From Acidobacteriota bacterium (GTDB lineage Bacteria; Acidobacteriota; Terriglobia; Terriglobales; Acidobacteriaceae), in contig JAGWML010000107.1 of assembly GCA_028873155.1 (NCBI GenBank), positions 1 through 10,006 on the forward strand: a stretch of DNA of 10,006 nucleotides. The letters are read 5' to 3'. Under the pieces are notes generated by a model. The model was not told the origin of the DNA. It searched no databases and worked only from the letters and a program-made list of their open reading frames with translations. The translations under genes and the position numbers were made by a program. Below, in pieces: positions 5,954 through 10,006 of this stretch (the first letter of the stretch is position 1; each line of letters begins with the position of its first letter).

Positions 5954-6511
5954 ATGGAGACGGGACGGGCCTTCGGGAGGCTGGCGGCAGGGATGCAATC
6001 GCAGATGCAGGCTAGAGAAGCGGGAAGCGCCGCAGCGCATTCGCTGGCGGAGTTGCTGGCTTGTCCGCCAGAGACCGGCAGTGCTTTGAGCACTGCGGTG
6101 CAGAGCCTGGAATTTCAAAGCGGGACGACGATCTTCTGGCAGAGCGCGGAGAGCCGTGGCTTGTATTTGGTGGTCGCGGGCGAGCTGTTGCGGCGCACAG
6201 AGCGGCTGGACACTCGCCTGACGCTGGGTCCGGTGCGAGTGGGAGACGTGGTGGAGCTGGCGGCCGTGCTTGGGGAGAGACGGCACACGTATTCACTGAA
6301 AGCGGTGACGGGTGGGACGCTGTTGCTGATTCCGCAGGAGGCGCTGGAGGCGGCCTTCAAGGCGTATCCGCCACTTCGGATGCAACTGCTTGAGGAACTG
6401 GCGCGGGAGGTTTCACGCGCGTATGGAGCATGCTTTTCATTAAGAATGGTCGGGGCTCGTCGTCGCAGAACAGAGAACGGGTATCCACCGGCAGCGCAGG
6501 GGACACGATGA
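5954..6511 (+). CDS. Stand-alone cyclic-nucleotide-binding-fold protein without a DNA-binding domain
   Basis: This 185-residue protein resembles the sensor half of Crp/Fnr regulators. A beta-roll runs from about 50 to 128 (SLEFQSGTTIFWQSAESRGL, YLVVAGELLRRT, VRVGDVVELAAVLGERRHTYS), and a long helix like the Crp dimerisation helix runs from about 139 to 158 (PPLRMQLLEELAREVSRAY). The helix-turn-helix that should follow is absent. Only a 27-residue Arg-rich tail remains (ARRRRTENG). The other plus-strand frame across 6430-6640 encodes no HTH, so this is not a simple frameshift of a full regulator. Whether it binds cAMP or any ligand is unknown. ATG 5954 is chosen, with GGAGGG 13 nt upstream. 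GTG 5933 and ATG 5993 are alternatives. Its stop codon overlaps an ATG (6508) in frame with the downstream regulator. It may heterodimerise with that regulator (inference). Confidence 0.7.
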   Translation: METGRAFGRLAAGMQSQMQAREAGSAAAHSLAELLACPPETGSALSTAVQSLEFQSGTTIFWQSAESRGLYLVVAGELLRRTERLDTRLTLGPVRVGDVVELAAVLGERRHTYSLKAVTGGTLLLIPQEALEAAFKAYPPLRMQLLEELAREVSRAYGACFSLRMVGARRRRTENGYPPAAQGTR

Positions 6512-6610
6512 GGGAGGATGGAGCGGTGGTGGAGGAGGTCGCGGAAGAGCCTGGAGCCGGTGAATTGGGGGTCGTAGAAAGGCCTGAGAGTCGTGGTGGT
6601 GAAAGTGGGT

Positions 6611-6616
6611 TATACT
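6611..6616 (+). promoter_or_regulatory. Candidate -10 box for the Crp/Fnr regulator gene
   Basis: TATACT matches TATAAT at five of six positions and lies 23 bases before the ATG at 6640. No clear -35 hexamer is seen at 16-18 bp. If used, transcription would begin near 6623 and exclude the longer ORF start at 6508. Confidence 0.35.
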
Positions 6617-6639
6617 TGTCGCAGAGTCGCGGCAGAAAT

Positions 6640-7353
6640 ATGGTTGATTTCCATCCACATCACCCCCCGGAAGATTGTCTGAACTGTGAGCACCGTCATC
6701 TGCGGATGTTCTGCAATCTGACGACAGATGCTCTGCGCGACTTTGACGCAATCGGGATCATGATGAACCACGCGCGGGGGGCCAAGCTCTTTTCAGAGGG
6801 CGACCCGGCGCGCAACGTGTTTATTGTGTGCTTTGGGCAAGTGAAGATCTCGTCGACCTCGCGCGATGGCAAGACGATGATTTTGAAGATTGCCGGGCCG
6901 GGCGACGTGATGGGATTGAGCGCGGTGCTGGCGAACGTTCCCCATGAGGTGACGGCAGAGGCGCTGGAACCGTGCCAGGTGAAAACGATCCGCAAGCAGG
7001 AGTTTGTGGATTTTCTGGGCCGGCACGGAATTGCGAGCATGCACGCGGCGCAGGCGCTCTCGGGCGAGTACCTGACGGTGTTCCACGACGCGAAGCGGCT
7101 GGCGCTTTCTGGCTCGGCTGCGGGACGGCTGGCTCGGCTGCTGCTGGACTGGGGCCGCTCGGCCTCAAACGGCAAGCCGGAGATTCGCTTCACGATGGCG
7201 CTGACGCATGAGGAGATTGCCAATATGGCGGGCACCTCGCGCGAGACGGTGACGCGGCTGCTGAACCAGTTCCGGCGGGACCAGTGGATCACGATCAAGG
7301 GCGCAAGCATGACGATCGTGAAGCCAGACCAATTGGAACGGCTGACGGCGTAG
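6640..7353 (+). CDS. Crp/Fnr-family transcription regulator with FNR-like cysteines
   Basis: This is a 237-residue regulator. The N-terminus HPHHPPEDCLNCEHRHLRMFC has Cys13, Cys16 and Cys25 (CX2CX8C). Cys112, in ALEPCQVKTI, lies close to where E. coli FNR has its fourth cluster ligand Cys122, so an oxygen- or redox-sensitive Fe-S cluster is plausible, although FNR spacing is CX2CX5C. A beta-roll spans about 40-125 and a dimerisation helix about 130-155. The winged HTH is at about 186-225 (LTHEEIANMAGTSRETVTRL). Its recognition helix S200-R-E-T-V-T-R206 is Crp-like (Arg and Glu at the positions of Crp R180/E181, Arg at R185), which predicts TGTGA half-sites. ATG 6640 gives the normal family length. 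An upstream in-frame ATG at 6508 overlaps the previous stop, but the extra 44 residues look non-protein-like. It probably acts on the boxes at 4746 and 8475. Confidence 0.88.
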   Translation: MVDFHPHHPPEDCLNCEHRHLRMFCNLTTDALRDFDAIGIMMNHARGAKLFSEGDPARNVFIVCFGQVKISSTSRDGKTMILKIAGPGDVMGLSAVLANVPHEVTAEALEPCQVKTIRKQEFVDFLGRHGIASMHAAQALSGEYLTVFHDAKRLALSGSAAGRLARLLLDWGRSASNGKPEIRFTMALTHEEIANMAGTSRETVTRLLNQFRRDQWITIKGASMTIVKPDQLERLTA

Positions 7354-7442
7354 TCAGCGAGATCCATTCAAAAACGAAAAGCAAGAACGAGTAGCACGGA
7401 GCATCGGCTGCGGCGGCAGGCTGCGTGGGCGTTGTGCGCGGG

Positions 7443-8399
7443 CTAGAAGATGTGCTGCGCGCTTTCGACGGTCAACTCTTCGCACTCCTCTGCGCTGACT
7501 TCGCGCAGGGTGAGGACGGGGCAGGGAGCGTGCGCGAGGACGCGGTAGATGGTGTGGTCGCGCGTGAGGTTCTGCAAAGCCGAGCGGTGCGTAGCTCCGA
7601 GGATGATGAGGTCCGCGTCGAGTTCGACCGATGCGGCGAGAATCTCGATGCATGGGTTGCCGTGCACGATGCGGGCTTCAATCGGGACGCGTGCGGTGTC
7701 CTGGTCGCGCACATCACTGGCGAGGAGCTCGAGCTCGTGGAGAGCGGCAGAGTCCATGCTGCCGGGGAATCGGAGCGGCTCGACCTCGCTGAGGGGTGGA
7801 AGGACGTGCAGGAGGACGAGGCGCGCGTGTTGCGCGGCGGCGACATTGCAGGCAAGCACTGCGCTCGGGCGAGAGGCCTCTCTCAAAGTGGTAGCGTGCA
7901 GGACGACCTTTTCGCCGCCGCTGGCGCTGACCGGAAGATGAGCCTCGGGTCCCACGGTGATGACCGGGAGTTGAACCGAGCGCAGCACCTGCTCTGCAAC
8001 AGAGCCGAGGAGCAGCTTGCCTACCTTGCTCCGGCTCCGCGTGCCTAACAGTATACGACCGACGTGGAACTGCCGTACAGAGGCTGCAATCTGCTGGGCA
8101 GTATTTCCTTCCCGGACGAGAGCGTGACACTCGATGCCCTTGTCGCGGGCGAGGCCGCTCCAGCGATGGAGTTCGCGTGCGGCAAGTTCCACGGCGGCCG
8201 ATGGGTCGTACTGCGGCAGGCCCGCGGGATCGGTTCCCAGGCCTGCCGTAGGCGGCAACACATGCAAAAGAATGAGGCGGGATGCGGTTTCGACGGCCTG
8301 CTGAACGGCGAAGGGCATGAGCCTGTCGAGATCGAGCAGGTCCGTGGCGACGAGGATGACCTCGGGATGGGCCCATCGTTTCTCGCAGGGAGTTGTCAT
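7443..8399 (-). CDS. Universal stress protein, two tandem UspA domains (second paralogue)
   Basis: This 318-residue protein has UspA domains at about 11-150 and 163-298. Domain 1 starts HPEVILVATDLLDLDRL and has the nucleotide motif G119-x-x-S122-9x-G132-S133 (in GTRSRSKVG and LLLGSVAEQ), consensus except Ser for the second Gly. Domain 2 has GATHRS (268-273) with Asp-His where Gly-Ser should be, so it is degenerate. The C-terminal tail is acidic. ATG 8399 is chosen for its GCGAGGG ribosome site 7 nt upstream. ATG 8435 has none, and the frame's ATG at 8489 lies inside the operator. It is only distantly similar to the Usp at 4973 but shares its architecture and operator. It converges with the regulator gene, leaving 89 bp without an obvious terminator. 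Confidence 0.9.
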   Translation of the reverse strand: MTTPCEKRWAHPEVILVATDLLDLDRLMPFAVQQAVETASRLILLHVLPPTAGLGTDPAGLPQYDPSAAVELAARELHRWSGLARDKGIECHALVREGNTAQQIAASVRQFHVGRILLGTRSRSKVGKLLLGSVAEQVLRSVQLPVITVGPEAHLPVSASGGEKVVLHATTLREASRPSAVLACNVAAAQHARLVLLHVLPPLSEVEPLRFPGSMDSAALHELELLASDVRDQDTARVPIEARIVHGNPCIEILAASVELDADLIILGATHRSALQNLTRDHTIYRVLAHAPCPVLTLREVSAEECEELTVESAQHIF

Positions 8400-8452
8400 G
8401 GCCGAACCCTCGCTCTGCTGATTCAACGATGTCATGGCGGTGCGCAAAGCTC

Positions 8453-8490
8453 TGTGGCGTGTCGCACCGGGAGATGTGATGCAAATCACT
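8453..8490 (-). promoter_or_regulatory. Tandem Crp/Fnr-type operators of the second usp gene
   Basis: TGTGATGCAAATCACT (8475-8490) matches the Crp consensus at nine of ten positions and shares the 17-mer GATGTGATGCAAATCAC with the operator at 4744-4760. A weaker copy, TGTGGCGTGTCGCACC (8453-8468, seven of ten), is centred exactly 22 bp nearer the usp gene. Both usp promoters thus have a strong distal and a weak proximal box separated by 6 bases, and in each usp reading direction the proximal box starts GGTG. With the proximal box at -41.5, transcription would start near 8419, giving a leader of about 20 nt that contains the ribosome site of ATG 8399. Confidence 0.78.
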
Positions 8491-8694
8491 TATGCAGAGG
8501 TCGCGGGATGAGGGACGGCTGAAAGGAAATCGCGCGATTCTTCATTGCATCCTTATGGCGAATCCAACTATGTTGGGGAATGGAAGCCTACCTTCCCATC
8601 TGGCACAGCTGTAAACTCCCAAGAAAAACATAAGCAGTTGTGTGGTTCGGCGCGCCTGCGCTGATGCAATTCTTTTTTCTCTCCTACCTGGCTG
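8491..8694. other. Intergenic region before the receptor gene
   Basis: About 200 bases lie between the usp operator and the receptor promoter. They are less GC-rich than the genes. A T-run is present at 8673-8678 and a lone half-operator-like TGATGCAATTC at 8662-8672. The short frames on both strands lack ribosome sites and recognisable products. I see no RNA gene or further palindromic operator. Confidence 0.4.
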
Positions 8695-8723
8695 TTGACG
8701 GCGCGCATCACCGAAAACCTAAT
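8695..8723 (+). promoter_or_regulatory. Probable housekeeping-sigma promoter of the receptor gene
   Basis: TTGACG (8695-8700, five of six to TTGACA) and CCTAAT (8718-8723, four of six to TATAAT) are separated by 17 bp. Transcription would begin near 8730, just before the GGAGGA ribosome site at 8734-8739, so the leader would be only about 19 nt. Confidence 0.55.
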
Positions 8724-8748
8724 TGCAGTTTCTGGAGGATCAGTCGCT

Positions 8749-10006
8749 ATGCTGCATCGTCACAGTCGAGGTGTATTCCGAGGTTGGCTTTGGATGTTGG
8801 TGGTTGTATACTGCGTGTCCTTAGCGAGTTATGGCCAGACTTTCCGCGGAGGGATTAACGGATCGGTCACGGATCAGTCCGGCGCTGTGGTGCCGGGCGC
8901 AACGGTGGAGCTGGTGAACATGGGTACGTCTGCCAGTGCGAAAGCGGTGACGTCGAGCGCGGGCGAATTCAGCTTTCTGGATCTGCCGGTCGGCACATAT
9001 CTGATCAAAGTGTCGGAGGAGGGATTCAAGCCGCTGCAGGTGCAGAAGATTCCTGTTTCGGCTGGCGCGATTTATACGCTGCCGGTGAAGCTGAGCATTG
9101 CTTCAACGGGCGAGACGGTGGAGGTGTCTGCCGATGCGCTGACCCTGGACACGACGACGACAGTGGAGACGACGGATATACCGAGCGAGACCGTGCAGAA
9201 CGCGCCGATGAACGGGCGGGACTTTACGCAGCTGATTGCGGTGACGCCGGGGTATGCGGGCTACTCGGGCGGCGGCTATGGATCGGTGAACGGCTCACGG
9301 CCGGACATGGTGAACTGGCAGATCGAAGGCGCGGACAACAACGACGTGTGGTGGAACATTCCCGCGGTGAACCAGGGCGGCGTGTCGGGCATCGCCGGCA
9401 TCACGTTGCCGCTGGATGCGATCGACCAGATGTCTGTGGTGACGGAATCGGGCGCGGATACAGGGCGGAATCCTGGCGCGACGGTGAACCTGGCGATCAA
9501 GTCAGGCACGAATGCGTTGCATGGAACGCTCTACTACTACAACCGCAACGAGGCTCTGGCGGCGCAGTCGGCTTTGTCGTCGACGAAGCCGGAGCTGCGG
9601 AATCAGCAGTTCGGCTACTCGGCGGGTGGGCCGATCTGGAAGGACCGGCTGTTCTTCTTCACGACGTATGAAGGGCAGCGTTTCACGATCGGGGTCAATG
9701 CGCCTTCGACGGAGCCTTCCACCACATATCAGACGCAGGCGGAGAGCATTCTGACGGCGTATGGCGTGCCGGTGAGCCAGACGGCGCTGAACCTTCTGAA
9801 CGGCAATGGCGGTACGGCGGGGCTGTGGCCCACGGCGGCGCTGACGGGGCCGGCGACGGCCTTCAACTACACGAACCCGGCGAACGAGCATGGCTTCAGC
9901 CATAACGGGCTGGTGAAACTGGACTACAACCTGAACGCGAGCAACAAGATTTCATTCAAGTGGTATGTAGGCCAGGGGAACCAGATTGCGCCGACGGTGT
10001 CGTACC
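8749..10006 (+). CDS. TonB-dependent receptor with carboxypeptidase-regulatory-like N-terminal domain (3' end missing)
   Basis: The first 419 residues of an outer-membrane receptor are present; such proteins commonly exceed 1000 residues. Residues 1-29 form a signal peptide (MLVVVYCVSLASYG). Residues 33-118 form a carboxypeptidase-regulatory-like beta-sandwich (GGINGSVTDQSGAVVPGATV, then EGFKPL). From about 125 to 260 comes the plug domain (GETVEVSADALTLDTTTTVE, NAPMNGRDFTQLIAVTPG, VNLAIKSGTNALHGTLYYYN). The barrel then starts (FGYSAGGPIWKDRLFFFTTYEGQRF). This is the Oar/SusC-like architecture expanded in Acidobacteriota, thought to import large substrates such as oligosaccharides or peptides with TonB energy. 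ATG 8749 has GGAGGA 9 nt upstream. No SusD-like partner is seen in the window. The substrate cannot be told. Confidence 0.9.
   Translation, partial: MLHRHSRGVFRGWLWMLVVVYCVSLASYGQTFRGGINGSVTDQSGAVVPGATVELVNMGTSASAKAVTSSAGEFSFLDLPVGTYLIKVSEEGFKPLQVQKIPVSAGAIYTLPVKLSIASTGETVEVSADALTLDTTTTVETTDIPSETVQNAPMNGRDFTQLIAVTPGYAGYSGGGYGSVNGSRPDMVNWQIEGADNNDVWWNIPAVNQGGVSGIAGITLPLDAIDQMSVVTESGADTGRNPGATVNLAIKSGTNALHGTLYYYNRNEALAAQSALSSTKPELRNQQFGYSAGGPIWKDRLFFFTTYEGQRFTIGVNAPSTEPSTTYQTQAESILTAYGVPVSQTALNLLNGNGGTAGLWPTAALTGPATAFNYTNPANEHGFSHNGLVKLDYNLNASNKISFKWYVGQGNQIAPTVSY

Noticed and set aside
6596..6613. GGTGAAAG-like half operator before the regulator gene, suggesting autoregulation
   Set aside because: Only the left half resembles the usp-proximal box; the right half does not match TCAC.
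6430..6639. Longer N-terminus for the Crp/Fnr regulator (ATG 6508 overlapping the previous stop as ATGA, or ATG 6430)
   Set aside because: The overlap is tempting and has an AGGGGA-like site, but the extension is low-complexity, third-position GC is only about half, a TATACT box lies within it, and ATG 6640 gives the normal family length.
8492..8614. Forty-codon plus-strand ORF in the spacer before the receptor gene
   Set aside because: No ribosome site and no recognisable composition; its start sits immediately beside the usp operator.
8662..8672. TGATGCAATTC near the receptor promoter as a third Crp/Fnr box
   Set aside because: It shares only the left half (TGATGCAA) with the operators; no inverted half follows.

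Overview
The window suggests a high-GC member of the Acidobacteriota (class Terriglobia). Three things point there. The partial gene at the right edge is a TonB-dependent receptor with an N-terminal carboxypeptidase-regulatory-like domain, a type greatly expanded in that group. The left end carries REP-like palindromes of the 'CCCA...TGGGGCACCC' and 'GATCCTTCGACTC...CAGGATGAC' kinds, which I recall from such genomes. The Crp/Fnr and universal stress protein (Usp) content also fits. This is recognition by eye, not a database result.

Layout. Positions 1-73: possible 5' end of an unidentified minus-strand gene. 74-398: no gene, but a cluster of REP-like repeats. 399-2272 (minus): a secreted GH105-type unsaturated rhamnogalacturonyl hydrolase, a possible 40-residue ORF, a repeat-derived hairpin, and a membrane-anchored monohaem cytochrome c. 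2524-3270 (plus): an exported, probably beta-barrel outer-membrane protein followed by a strong intrinsic terminator. 3481-4707 (minus): an MFS permease with a JEN/lactate-permease-like signature. 4973-5872 (plus): tandem-domain Usp. 5954-6511 (plus): cyclic-nucleotide-binding-fold protein with no DNA-binding domain. 6640-7353 (plus): Crp/Fnr regulator with FNR-like cysteines. 7443-8399 (minus): second tandem-domain Usp. 8749-10006 (plus): the TonB-dependent receptor, cut by the window end.

The most interesting part is 3481-8490. Both usp genes are preceded by the same operator arrangement: a near-perfect Crp-type palindrome (TGTGATGCAAATCAC, part of a 17-base identity) and a weaker half-conserved copy 22 bp closer to the usp gene. 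The Crp/Fnr protein between the two usp genes has a recognition helix of the Crp type (SRETVTR), which fits TGTGA half-sites, and FNR-like N-terminal cysteines, which could make it redox- or oxygen-responsive. The inference is a compact local regulon: a Crp/Fnr sensor, an HTH-less companion, two Usp proteins and a monocarboxylate-type permease sharing the first operator. It resembles in logic the control of Usp proteins by Anr/FNR- or DosR-type systems in other bacteria, but here regulator, operators and targets are packed in about 5 kb. The other genes (GH105, cytochrome c, outer-membrane protein, receptor) show no such box and are probably unrelated.
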